From: Pegoplata infirma
Lineage: Eukaryota > Arthropoda > Insecta > Diptera > Anthomyiidae
Assembly: GCA_963921195.1 (NCBI GenBank)
Contig: OY992537.1
Span: 21,598,642-21,662,641 of the forward strand
Length of the DNA: 64,000 nt
Direction of reading: 5' to 3'
Position numbers and translations under genes: made by a program. Of this stretch, positions 48,301-59,430 are shown piece after piece. The notes under the pieces are model-generated. The model worked only from the letters and a program-made list of their open reading frames with translations. It was not told the origin of the DNA and did no database searches. Each line of letters starts with the position of its first letter. The stretch's first letter is position 1.

Positions 48301-48382
48301 TATAGAAAAAGTCTCAGATTCTGAGACAGTTTTTCTATAGAAAAAGTCTCAGATTCTGAGACAGTTTTTCTATAGAAAAAGT
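42356..48382 (+). repeat. 35-bp palindromic satellite, main homogeneous array (about 170 units)
   Basis: The monomer is GTCTCAGATTCTGAGAC (17-bp palindrome around a central T), then AG, then TTTTTCTATAGAAAAA (16-bp palindrome). Most units are identical over 6 kb. Rare variants include TTTTTATATAG units (for example 42415, 44305, 44686, 47247, 47631) and one unit with two linked changes (CTGTAG plus GAGAGAG) seen at about 42910 and 45356. It ends at the assembly gap, so the real length is unknown. No coding meaning. Confidence 0.95.
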
Positions 48383-48582
48383 NNNNNNNNNNNNNNNNNN
48401 NNNNNNNNNNNNNNNNNNNNNNNNNNNNNNNNNNNNNNNNNNNNNNNNNNNNNNNNNNNNNNNNNNNNNNNNNNNNNNNNNNNNNNNNNNNNNNNNNNNN
48501 NNNNNNNNNNNNNNNNNNNNNNNNNNNNNNNNNNNNNNNNNNNNNNNNNNNNNNNNNNNNNNNNNNNNNNNNNNNNNNNNNN
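48383..48582. other. Assembly gap, 200 N
   Basis: Exactly 200 undetermined bases, the usual placeholder length for a gap of unknown size, placed where the satellite array becomes unresolvable. The far side begins in a different repeat (GTTTTTTGTAAAAACTAAC). Confidence 0.98.
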
Positions 48583-51500
48583 GTTTTTTGTAAAAACTAA
48601 CAAGTTTTTTGTAAAAACTAACAACATTTATTCGATTTTCATAATTTTTCTCAATTTGTGTTAGTTAATTTTTATAAAAAAAAGTACCAAAATAGTACTA
48701 TTTATCAAAATATTCCTATGTGATGATTTACCCATAAATTATATATGGAGCAAGCACACATATGCTGCAGAAAGTTACACATAATAAGAAAAAGTAACAC
48801 AATAGTATTTTTGGTACTTTTTAAGAAAGTATAGTAAGGAAATTAGTACATATATAATACTTTCGAATAAAAGGTGCAAAAATATACTACTAGTATTTTT
48901 TTTTTTTTTTAAAGTACCGAATTAGTATTTTTTTTTTTTAAAAGTACCAAATTAGTGCACTTTTTTATAAAAGGTATCCAAAAGTTATTTCTACCAAAAC
49001 TTGTATTTATTTTAAAGTACAAAATAGTACTTTAAATAGAAGTATGTACCAAGATTGTACTTTTTTTGCAAAATGTTACATTATTATATAAAGTACAAAA
49101 TAAATACATTTTAAAAAAAGTTCGAAAATGGATTTGTTTTAAAGTACAAAAAAAGTTAATTTAAATAAAGCACTATTAATAAAAAGTACCAAATTATAAC
49201 ATTGAAAAAAAGTACCAAAATTGTAATTTGATAAAGAAAAATGCAACGTAGAAGTTTTTGTAAAAAGTAACAACATTTTGATAGATTTTCATAAGTTTTT
49301 CTCAATTTGTGTTAGTTAATTTTATAAAAAAAGTACCAAAATGGTACTATTTATCAAAATATTCCTATATAATGAATTTACCCATACATAATATATGGAG
49401 AAAAACACACGTAAAATGTGTAATGACACATGAGTGGCAACACTGGGTAGTAGTATTGCCAAGATTCTTTTGCAGAGAACATCAATACATTATAAAGTAC
49501 CAAAAAATTGTATTTTGCTATTTTTTACTTCAAACCGTTTTAAGAAAAGTACAAAACAGTACTTTTTGAAATTTCCTAATAAGATAGAAGCAATATGGTA
49601 CTTTTTACTTACATCACATAACTTTTTGTTACTTTGTAACAAAATATAATACTGTAAGAATACCAAGATAAAAACGTTGAAATATAAAGTTAAAAAATAT
49701 TACTTTTATTAATAAAAACCAAAAAAGTAGTTTTTTATAAATGTACGAATTAGTACTTTTTCTAAAAAAATGCTATTAAAAAAAAGTACCAAATTGGAAT
49801 TTTTAGGAAAAGGCACCACAAAAGTACTTTAAAATAAAGTATGTTCCAAGATAGTAATTTTCTATAAAAACCTCCAAATAGTACATTTTTATTAAAAGTA
49901 CCAAATTATTACATTTAAGAAAAGGAATAAAATAAAAGTACTTTTAATAAAGTATGTACCAAGATATTACTTTTTTATAAAAACCTTCAAAATAGTAAAT
50001 TTTTATTAAAGTACAAAATTAGTACATTTAAGAAAAGGAATAAAATTGTAATTTATAAATTTTTATATAAAGTATCAAATAGTGCATTTTATAAAAAGTG
50101 CCAAATTAGTACTATTTAAAAAGACCAATACTGTAATTTGATAAAAAACAATAAAGTAGTGTTTTTTCGTAAAAAGTCCCAACATTTAATCCATTTTTCA
50201 ATGGGTTTCTCTATTTTTGTAAGCTAATATTTATAAAAGTAACAAAAAAAGTACTATTTATCAAAATATTCCAATGTACCAAAATAGTACTTTGAAATAA
50301 AAGTATCCCGAGTAAAAAAAAAACTTTTAAGATCTAATTTGATCTCAAATTGGCTGTATCAAGTTGGATCAAATAATTATCTAATTGTATCATTTTAGAT
50401 ACACAAATATAAAAAATGATACAATTAGATCCGAATTTTGGTCACATCCAAATAAATCCAGTTGATCTTATTTTATATTAATAAATGTGAATTATATAAT
50501 TATATAAAGTCATATATATTTATGTATAACCTCAGATAAGAAAATGGAGCCACATAAAATCTTAGATATAATTAGATCTGAACATGTAAAAATTCATATA
50601 TATTTTAATATAATGGTATCAAATTATATTATTATATCAAAACTTTTTTACTAGGGATGTGCCGATATTACTTTTTTATAAAACTTACCAAAAAGTACAG
50701 TTTTATAAAAGTACCAACAAAGTTTTTAAAATACATTTTATAAAAGCTAACAAAATTGTAATTTAACCAAAAAAAATAATGGTTAATTTTAACAAAAAGT
50801 ACCAAAATATATTTTTTTAAAAAAGTACCAAAATAGTACCTTGAAATAGAAGTATGTGCCAAAATTCTATACTATAACAACTAAATAGTATTATTTTATT
50901 AGAAGCAGGAAAATGTAGATTTTTTTAAAAAGTACCAAATTCGTAATTCGTTTAAGGAAAAGTACCAATACTGTAATTTGATTAAAAAAAAAAACAAAAT
51001 AGTGGATTTTCGTAAAAAGTATTAAATTTAATAGATATTGATAAGTTTTAATCTTATTTTGTTAGTTAATTTTTATAAAAAAAAAAGTACCAACATATCA
51101 CTTTTTATGAAAATATTGCAATGTAATGAATTTACAGATGATTTTTAGTAACAACAGTTACTATTTAATAGAAGGGTATACCAAAATATTAATTTTTTAT
51201 AAAAACCACCAAAAAAGTACAGTTTTATAAAAAGTACCAAATTTGTGCATTTTAAAAAAAATAACAAAATTGTTATTTAACAAAAAAAATAATGGTTACT
51301 TTTAACAAAAAGTACCAAAATAATAATTTTAAAAAAGTACCAAAATAGAACTTTGAAATAAATGTATGTGCCAAGATACTATTTATTACTTTTTTATAAG
51401 AAGATATTACTTTTTTTAAAAAAACCACCAAAATGGTACAGTTTTATAAAAAGTACCAACAAATTTTTTAAAATGCATTTTAAAAAAATTAACAAAATTC

Positions 51501-52540
51501 TTTTTTAACAAAAAAAAATAATGATTACTTTTAACAAAAAGTACCAAAATAATATTTTTTAAAAAAGTACCAAAATAGTACCTTGAAATAGAAGTATGTG
51601 CCAAAATACTAGATAGTACTTTTTTTATTAGAAACACGAAAATGTAGATTTTTCTAAAAAGTACCAAATTAGTACATTTAAAAAAATTGTACCAGTACTG
51701 TAATTTGATTAAAAAAAAAAAAAACAAAATAGTGATTTTTCGTAAAAAGTATTAAATTTAATAGATTTTGATAAGTTTTTATGTTATTTTGTTAGTTAAT
51801 TTTTATTAAAAAAAAGTACCAAAATGTTACTTTTTATGAAAATATTGCAATGTAATGAATTTACAGATGATTTTTAGTAACAACAGTTACTTTTTTTTAA
51901 TAGAAGGGTGTACCAAAATATTAATTTTTTATAAAAACCACCAAAAAAGTACAGTTTTATAAAAAGTTTGTGCATTTAAAAAAAAAAATAACAAAATTGT
52001 TATTTAACAAAAAAAATAATGGTTACTTTTAACAAAAAGTACCAAAATAATATTTTTTTAAAAAAGTATCAAAATAGAACTTTGAAATAAATGTATGTGC
52101 AAAGTTACTATTTATTACTTTTTTTATAAGAAGATATTACTTTTTTTAAAAAACCACCAAAAAAGTACCAAAATTACCAAACCTTATTGTAAAATACATT
52201 TAAAAAAAATTAACAGAATTGTTATTTATCAAAATAATAATGGTTACTTTAACCAAAAAGTACCAAAATATGTAGTATTTGTTTAAAAAAGTACCAAAAT
52301 AATGCTTTAAAATAGAAGTATGTGCCAAGATAGTACTTTTTTATACGAAGCACCAAAATAGTACATTTTTATAAAAGTACCAAATTTTTAGATTTTAAAA
52401 AAAGTACCAAAACTGTAATTTGATAAATAAAACAAAAATAGTGTTTTTTCGAAAAAAGGATCAATTGGATAGAATTTTCTTTAATTTTGTTAGTTAATTT
52501 TTATAAAAAAAAAAGTACCAAATTATAACTTTTTATAAAA
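48583..52540. repeat. GTAC-centred degenerate repeat region with 0.7-0.9 kb higher-order units
   Basis: About 4 kb made of variants of AAAAGTACCAAAATAGTAC spaced by 20-40 bp. A longer landmark, TTTTGTTAGTTAATTTTTAT followed by a GTACC word and AATATTxxAATGTAATGAATTTAC, recurs near 48650, 49310, 50222, 51057, 51788 and 52490, giving higher-order units of about 660-910 bp. The pair 51060-51480 / 51790-52150 is especially alike. Frames of 60-103 codons here are repeat-derived. Confidence 0.75.
50307..50656. mobile_element. 350-bp MITE with CCCGAGTAAAAAA ends inserted in the GTAC repeat
   Basis: Left end CCCGAGTAAAAAAAAA, right end inverted TTTTTTACTAGGG. Neighbouring repeat units read GAAGTATGTGCC uninterrupted, whereas here it is AAGTAT, element, ATGTGCC, so the target duplication is AT. 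The same end type bounds 24460-26105. The interior is ATATAAAATTATAT-like with AGATC words. Confidence 0.72.
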
Positions 52541-53624
52541 ATATTGAAATTTAATGAATTTACACATGCAGCTTGAAAGCGGCAACACTGGGTGGTAGTA
52601 GTGCCAGGATTCTTTTATAGAGAACAACAAAAAAAAATACATCCAAACAAATAAAAAAAAAGAAAGAATAATGTGTAACATAACTGAAATGTATAAAAGC
52701 CATAAATGGATCAACTCGCCAACGAGCACACCTGAGACCATTTTATTCATTCATTCATTTATAGCCATGGTAGACTCCATATACCAAAATACAAGTTAAA
52801 GTATTCACATTTTATCAATAGAGACTCTTAAGGGGCAGTTAGCCTTTTTTTCGTATTTTTTTTTTTTATTTTTCTGCTTTTGTATAGCAAGCAAAATGTT
52901 TATGACCCAAACATCCTTTGGTCACACTCAAACAGGAGACTCACACACACTACACACACCCACACAAACACTCACAAATATGGCAACAAATCAGTGCAAG
53001 GATTTTTTACGATTAACTGCGTAATTGAAACATTCATTCGGAGAAAAAAAATATACATACAACACAATACAATATCTATGCTGCACGAAAATTTAATTAA
53101 ACTGTAATAAAGCAAATCCTTAAAAAGGACTACTACATGCTACTTTATCATCTCTGAATATACACAAATATTTTTCACCCTCACACAATAAGGATTTGTG
53201 GCTAAAGTTATAAAAACAGTGGGCGTTTAATGAGCTCAATCAGCGCTAAATCCACTTTAAACCACTTACACAAGCTGCGACTCCAGTATTACAGTGCGTG
53301 AGGACTTGTAGAAAAAAAAACTTGTAAAAAAGTAACTGATTATGTTGAAAAAAAAATTTGTATATAAAAATGGAAAACTTAAGTTATGCCCTCTTAATAG
53401 AGCAACAAATGCAAGGAACATAAGCAAAAAAAGATATCAGCGGCAAAAAAAGGTTCATCACTAAATAATGCAATAAGCCAGAAAATAATAACAAAACATC
53501 TACCCCCATAGAGCTAACCCATTATTGCAGTAGCATACACTCGAAAAAAATATAAACTAAAAATTTGGACAATATATTGTCTTTCAAATATGTAGTTGAC
53601 AATTTTTTTTGATACCAAAATTTT
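52541..53624. other. Low-copy DNA without a recognised gene
   Basis: Contains a CA-rich tract (52935-52975, ACACACACTACACACACCC) and an otherwise unremarkable AT-rich sequence. The 75-codon frames at 52523-52750 and 52880-53107 have no domain I recognise. Confidence 0.35.
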
Positions 53625-54490
53625 TTCACACAGAAAGAATTTGAAACGAATTTCAATCAACAAAAACGCGGATTCAATTTATTTTTTGATTGAAATTTCT
53701 CCAATAAAGAAAATTGTTATACCAATCCTCAAATTGTAGGTGATTAATTGAATATTTTTTTTAATCAAACATTTTTTCGATTTTGATCACAAATTTAATA
53801 AATTTTTTATATAAAGTCAATCAAAATAATAATTGTTTTAACGAATGAATTGTAAGCTTATGACAAAATTATGAAAAAAATCATCCTTATTGGCTAAAAA
53901 TGTTTAATTAAATCTTTTATCAACAAAATTTAAATTTGTTATTTTCTTTAACTGTCGAATTACAAATTGTCAAACTACCAGATTTTTTTCGCTTTAATTT
54001 ATTTGAATACAGGAATCCAACAAATACAAAATAATCGGGTTTTACTTTTTTTATTGTTGGCATCACGTTGGAAAGCAAAAAAGATGAATTTTTTCATAAT
54101 TTTGTTGTACGTTATTTGTTAAATCAATCATTATTTTGATTGACTATAAATAAAAATTAATAAAATTTGTGATCAAAAATGTTTGATTGAAAAAATATTT
54201 AATTAATCATCAACAACTTGATGATTGGAATAACAATTAACTTAATTGGAGGAACTTCAATCAAAAAATTGATTGAATCCGCGATTTTGTTGATTGAAAT
54301 TCGTTTCAAATTCTTTCCCGATTTTTTGTATATTTTGGAATTAACGTATTCAAATAAATTAAAACGAAAAAAAATTTGGTATGTTGAAAATTTGTTATTC
54401 GACAGTTAAAAAAAATAAAAATTTTAATCAAAACATTGATTTAAATTTTGTTGATCAATAGATTTAATTAAAAAATTTTAGCCAATAATT
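53625..54490. repeat. Compound inverted repeat A-B-A'-B'
   Basis: A (about 53635-53885, with TTTGAAACGAATTTCAATCA) is inverted at 54083-54320; B (about 53886-54015, with TTGGCTAAAAATGTTTAATT and AACTGTCGAATTACAAATTG) is inverted at 54345-54490. The arrangement cannot be one simple hairpin, because A/A' and B/B' arms interlock. A 63-codon frame at 54218 lies in A'. Confidence 0.65.
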
Positions 54491-54519
54491 TTTTGTGTTT
54501 ACTTACAAAACTCTCAAGA

Positions 54520-54720
54520 TCTTTTTATTCAGAAAAATAATCCAAATCTCAGATATAGAAAAACCCTTAGATTCCATAACCTTATTTAATTGAAATCTCT
54601 TCTGATTTTCTTTCAAACAAATCTGAGACTCTGAGAAATTCTTTCTATAAAAAAAATCTAAAGTTCTGAGGAATTTTTCTTATATAAAAACTCTCCGATT
54701 GTAAAAACTTTCAGGAATTT
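54520..54720. repeat. Decayed 35-bp satellite fragment
   Basis: Words such as ATCTGAGACTCTGAGAAATT and TTTCTATAAAAAAAATCT at loose 35-bp spacing, separated from the next block by about 100 bp of other sequence. Confidence 0.55.
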
Positions 54721-54820
54721 TGAAATTTTGTTCGTTCAGGACAGATAACACTATATAACAAAAGGGCGCCCGTCAAATCTAAACGATGACAACGGAATAG
54801 CTGACTGTGGGTCATTTTTT

Positions 54821-56150
54821 CTAGGAAAAATGACTCAGAATCTGAGACTTTTTTCCTATAGGAAAAATGTCTCAGTATCTGGGACTTTTTCTATAGGAAA
54901 AATATCACAGACTCTGAGACCTTTTTTGTAGGAAAAATGCCTCAGAATCTGAGGCTTTTTCTATAGGAAAAATGTTTCAGAATCTAAGACTTTTTTTTTA
55001 TAGAAAAAATGTCTCAGAATCTGAGACTTTTTCTATAAAAAAAATATCTCAGAATCTGAAACGTTTTTCCTATAGAAAAAGCCTCAGATTCTGAGGCATT
55101 TTTCCTACAAAAAAGGTCTCAGAGTCTGAGATATTTTTCCTATAGAAAAAGTCCCAGATACTGAGACATTTTTCCTATATCTCACAATCTGAGACTTTTT
55201 CTATAGAAAAAATGTCTCCGAATCTGAGACATTTTCTATAGAAAAAATGTCTCAGAATCTGAGACTTTTTCTATAGAAAAAATGTCTCAGAATCTGAGAC
55301 TTTTTCTATAGAAAAAATGTCTCAGAATCTGAGACTTTTTCTATAGAAGAAATGTCTCAGAATCTGAGACTTTTTCTATAGAAAAAATGTCTCAGAATCT
55401 GAGACTTTTTCTATAGAAAAAATGCCTCAGAATCTGAGGCTTTTTCTATAGGAAAAATGTTTCAGAATCTCAGACTTTTTTTTATAGAAAAAATGTCTCT
55501 GAATCTGAGACTTTTTCTATAAAAAAAATATCTCAGAATCTGAGACTTCTATAGAAAAAATGTCTCACAATCTGAGACTTTTTCTATAGAAAAAATGTCT
55601 CCGAATCTGAAACATTTTCTATAGAAAAAATGTCTCAGAATCTGAGACTTTTTCTATAGAAAAGATGTTTCAGAATCTGAGACGTTTTCTATAAAAAAAT
55701 GTTTCAGAATCTGAGACTTTTTATATAGAGAAAATGTCTCAGAATCTTAGACTTTTTCTATAAAAAATGTTTTAGAATCTGGGACTTATTCCATAGAAAA
55801 AATGTCTCAAAATCTGAGACTCTTTCTATAAAAAAAAATGTTTTAGAATCTGGGACTTATTCTATATGAAAAATCTCTCAGATCCTGAGACTTTTTTTAT
55901 AGAAAAAATGTCTCAGAATCTGAAACTTTTTCTATAGAAAAAATGTCTCAGTATGTGAGACTTTTAAAAAAAATGTTTTAGAATCTGGGTCTTATTCTAT
56001 AGGAAAAATGTATCAATCAGATACTTCTTCTATAAAAAAAAAGAATAAGATTTCAGAATCTCAGGATTTGAGACTTGAGGAAAAAAGGCTCAGAGTCTGA
56101 AAGTTTTTCTATCGGAAAAAGTTCTCAGAATCTGAAAGAACAGTACCTTA
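54821..56150. repeat. 35-bp palindromic satellite block 3, with an internal inversion
   Basis: Mostly units AATGTCTCAGAATCTGAGAC plus TTTTTCTATAGAAAA. Between about 55070 and 55185 the orientation is reversed (AAAGCCTCAGATTCTGAGGC), and the flanking variant unit with GCCTCAGAATCTGAGGC occurs at both 54937 and 55424, so a segment was duplicated and partly inverted. Compensating changes keep the palindrome in variant units (GTCTC..GAGAC becoming GCCTC..GAGGC). Confidence 0.88.
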
Positions 56151-56187
56151 TTAAACTACTTATAGTGTTGGTTGGCTAAACTTCGTG

Positions 56188-56874
56188 TTAAATGTTGTTT
56201 TTTTTATTTTGAGTACCAAAAGGTACATATAAAAAAAAAATTATTTACTCGGCCTTTACATATATATTCGATTATATTGTTATTTTAGCTCGAGGCCCAA
56301 AAATATTTTTATTTACGATATTCTCATAATAGATTATTTTTAAATTTATTGTCTTAAAAAAGTTACTCAACTCATAGTCTATCTGCACCGATCACTAAGG
56401 AATCGTCAGCAGATTTTGATGACGTTAGGTACGGTTGTTGTTGTAAAATAACAGCAACACATATATTATTACGCACCGGTGGGGGATTAGAAGGTACAAT
56501 TTTTGCTTTAAAGGAGTTGTTTTTGTTGTGAAACCGATTTCGGACCTTCATAGTAGTATTTCTCATTTAACTTGTAAAATATATGTAAAATATTTTGTCT
56601 GGTCTGACGTTTAATTAACTAACAATGATTCTCTAAAATCTGCTGACGATCCCTTAGTGGAGGTGAAACTGATCAGTACAGATATACTATGAGATGAGTA
56701 ACTTTTTTAAGGCATTAAATTAAAAAATAGTATATTATTAGAATATCATAAATAGTAATATATTTGGGCCTCGAGCTAGAATAATACTCTTATCGAATAT
56801 ATATAAAAAGGCCGAATAAGAACCTTTTTATTTATAAGAACCTTTTGGTACTTAAAATAAAAAACAACATTTAA
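56188..56874. mobile_element. Foldback element with TTAA-bounded ends
   Basis: Inverted arms of about 240 bp (56188-56430 and 56630-56874), both carrying the GAGTACCAAAAGG / CCTTTTGGTACTT end, the CTCGAGGCCCAAAAATA block and the TAGTCTATCTGCACCGATCA block. TTAA stands at each end outside ATGTTG / CAACAT, as expected for piggyBac- or Kolobok-type target sites. The CTCGAGGTCATT phrase recurs at 27495 and 56935. A 64-codon frame in the loop is not called. Confidence 0.68.
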
Positions 56875-58095
56875 TTTAAAGTATTAATTTTTTTGTAAAA
56901 TACAAAAAAAAATATTTTGAGGATGTTTATTCTGGCTCGAGGTCATTATTTTCTTTACTAATTAAAACCATGATATGATATTCTCATAGCATAATTTTCA
57001 AGAAAATTATTTTTTTGTTTTAAATACCAAAAAAAATTTATGTGCTAATTTTTAGAACGGCAAATGCATTTTCTTTATTTGACGACCCCTAATAAAATTT
57101 GATGCACTAAATTTCTTAATAGAATTTTATTGATTTCTTTTAACAAAACCAAAAAAATACCCCTTAAAAGGAGATTCTTTTCAAAGAAAATAATTATCAT
57201 AAAATTTCATAAAACACATCCGAATGTTTCTTATTATTACCAACACTTTTCTCTTAGTGTATGCCCCAACAACAAACAATTTATTTAAAACAACATCCTC
57301 ATAACCAAAAGTAGTTATTATTTGTAACTGTTGTAAGCAAACAAATTGAAACAGATTTATCACCATGAACAAAAAAACCCTACCCAATTCATAACAACCA
57401 CTGGCATCTAGTCACCCACAATTGTTTGCCTCCCCCCACCATACACCGCACTCATACATATATTGAGTGTTATAAAAAAGTTTATAACTCGTAAAAAAAA
57501 TTATCCTGTTAGTCAGTTTTTTAGTTGTTGTTGTTGTTGCAAGCATTGTCATTGCCACTGCCACTACTGTGAACCGCAAAATGGCTGCTAAACTGACAAG
57601 CGAACTTTATTACAACATTTTCAGTTTTTTTTTTATCGTCCTCGTTATACTATATTTTTTTATTATTTTGCTCGTTTAACTTAATATGCCGTCACAGTAA
57701 ACGAAACAGGATTATGGCGCATCAGCCAGCATTTCGATTATTGGTTGTTTGTTTGTTTTATACAACCATTTTTTTTATTCTTCTCAATTTTTTTTTTATA
57801 TCCTTCTGAACAGGATTTTACTTGAAACTGCAGTCACAGGTGTTGCGTTTAACTAAAGTTGTTAAAAAAAATACAAAAAAAAAAATTGTTTTAATAATGT
57901 ATTCAATCTTTTGTAAAATATGGCAAAATATTTATATCTAATGGATATGCTCGTAAAGATTTACGCTTCATGGAGGCAGGGGAAGATGAAGTATTTATTT
58001 AATAATAAGTGGATTATAGATAAATATATAGTCCATTCCATGAGTCATTTCACAAAATCTGACCGGAGGTCTACCGATTTTTGTTATATTTTTCA
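56875..58095. other. Low-copy DNA without a recognised gene
   Basis: Includes a fragment of the GACCCCTAATAAAATTTGATGC repeat seen in the 32877-35145 element, and a GTTGTTGTTGTTGTTGC tract at 57525. No convincing exon. Confidence 0.35.
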
Positions 58096-58099
58096 TACA

Positions 58100-59430
58100 G
58101 ATTGATATTGGGGACTGGAGGATACTGAAAAGGGCTTCATGCTCTGATCATAAATATCTCGCTTTTAGGATAGTAAACAATATAAACTTCAATAATAAAT
58201 CATTTAGGAACCCTGAAAAGGCAAATTGGGAGAAATTTAGGAACACCGCAATTTCTAAATTATCTGGCTTGGGCCACCAGTGCCTTAACAAACAGAGTGA
58301 TATTGAAATGGTAAATGATAATCTTACACCAATTCTTGTCAAATCCTTTAAGAAGACGTGACCGGTAAGATATCGGCGTAAGAGAATCCAGCCACCTTGG
58401 TGGTCAAAGGAACTATCGCAGGCAATGCGAAGGGTCCAAGACCTCTTTAAAGAGGCAAGAAAGGTTAACAATGACGAAAATTGGACCTTATATAGAGAGG
58501 TATTGAAAGTTTTCAAAAAACTTTTTCGGAAGTCGAAGAAGAGTAGCTGGGAAAAACTCTGCAGTGATGTAGAACACACTACCGAGGCAGCTAGACTCAG
58601 AAGAATTTCATCTAAAAAACCAATACCGCCTATTCTACTGAAGGGATTAGATGACACATGGACAGAAAATGCAACGGAAACATTGGATGTTCTTCTAAGA
58701 ATACATTTTCCAGGATGCAGTGAACAACCTTTATCAGAGACTCAACCTCACTGGCAAACAATTATTTCCCACAATCTGTTGTCTGATGAGCGGATAAGGT
58801 GTGCAGTCGAATCGTTCAAGCCTTACAAATCGCCAGGGCCTGATGGCATTTTTCCGGCAATGCTTCAAAATACTGCTAGCGAAATAATTCCTTAATTAAA
58901 GGAAGTTTTTAAAGCGTGTTTAGAACATTGTTATATACCTGGATCTTGGAGGAAATCTAAAGTAGTCTTCATACCGAAAAGCGGTAAAATAAATCACGCA
59001 ATTGCAAAGGATTATCGTCCTATTAGTTTATCATCCTTCCTTCTGAAAACTTTGCAGAGAAGGACATGCTTATCAGCAGGGCAAGTCGATAGAATCCGCT
59101 CTTCATTCCCTCGTGTACACTTTAGAGAGATCTCTGGAATATAGAGAATTTACCTTAGCCGATTTTTTGGACATAGAAGGTGCATTTAACAATGTAAGCA
59201 TGGATGCAATTGTAAACGCAATGGACAGGGCTGGCATAAATCCAACCATCAAAAGATGGATTGGCTGCCTGCTGTCTTGTATAGAAGTTACAGCCGAATA
59301 GGGGCTTGAAAGAGTCATAAGATATACACCCAGGGGAACACCACAGGGAGGAGTATTATCACCATTACTCTGGCTCTTGGTTGTGGATCCCATTCTCAAA
59401 AAAATGGAGACGCAAGGAGTGGCAGTAGTT
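58100..59430 (+). pseudogene. Decayed LOA/I-like LINE: end of endonuclease plus reverse transcriptase
   Basis: From 58101 the frame gives IDIGDWRILKRASCSDHKYLAF, the SDH motif that closes the AP-endonuclease domain. It hits a stop near 58359 and resumes as a 156-codon run from 58425 (RT palm start YKSPGPDGIFPAML, stop at 58893). The same frame goes on to PKSGK...DYRPISLSSFLLKTL; then a deletion joins to GHAYQQGKSIESALHSLVYT, FLDIEGAFNNVS, a stop at 59300 and TPRGTPQGGVLSPLLW. The YADD box is missing because the minus-strand LINE begins at about 59430. FLDIEGAFN suggests a LOA-type clade; clade assignment is from memory of motifs. Confidence 0.82.

Noticed and set aside
42356..48382. CRISPR-like array of regularly spaced repeats
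   Set aside because: The repeats are contiguous 35-bp monomers with no variable spacers, and the genome is eukaryotic; it is a satellite.
48370..48627. 85-codon frame across the N gap
   Set aside because: It consists mostly of undetermined bases and has no meaning.
52935..52975. CA-rich tract as a regulatory or Z-DNA element
   Set aside because: Short impure microsatellite; nothing in the context supports a function.
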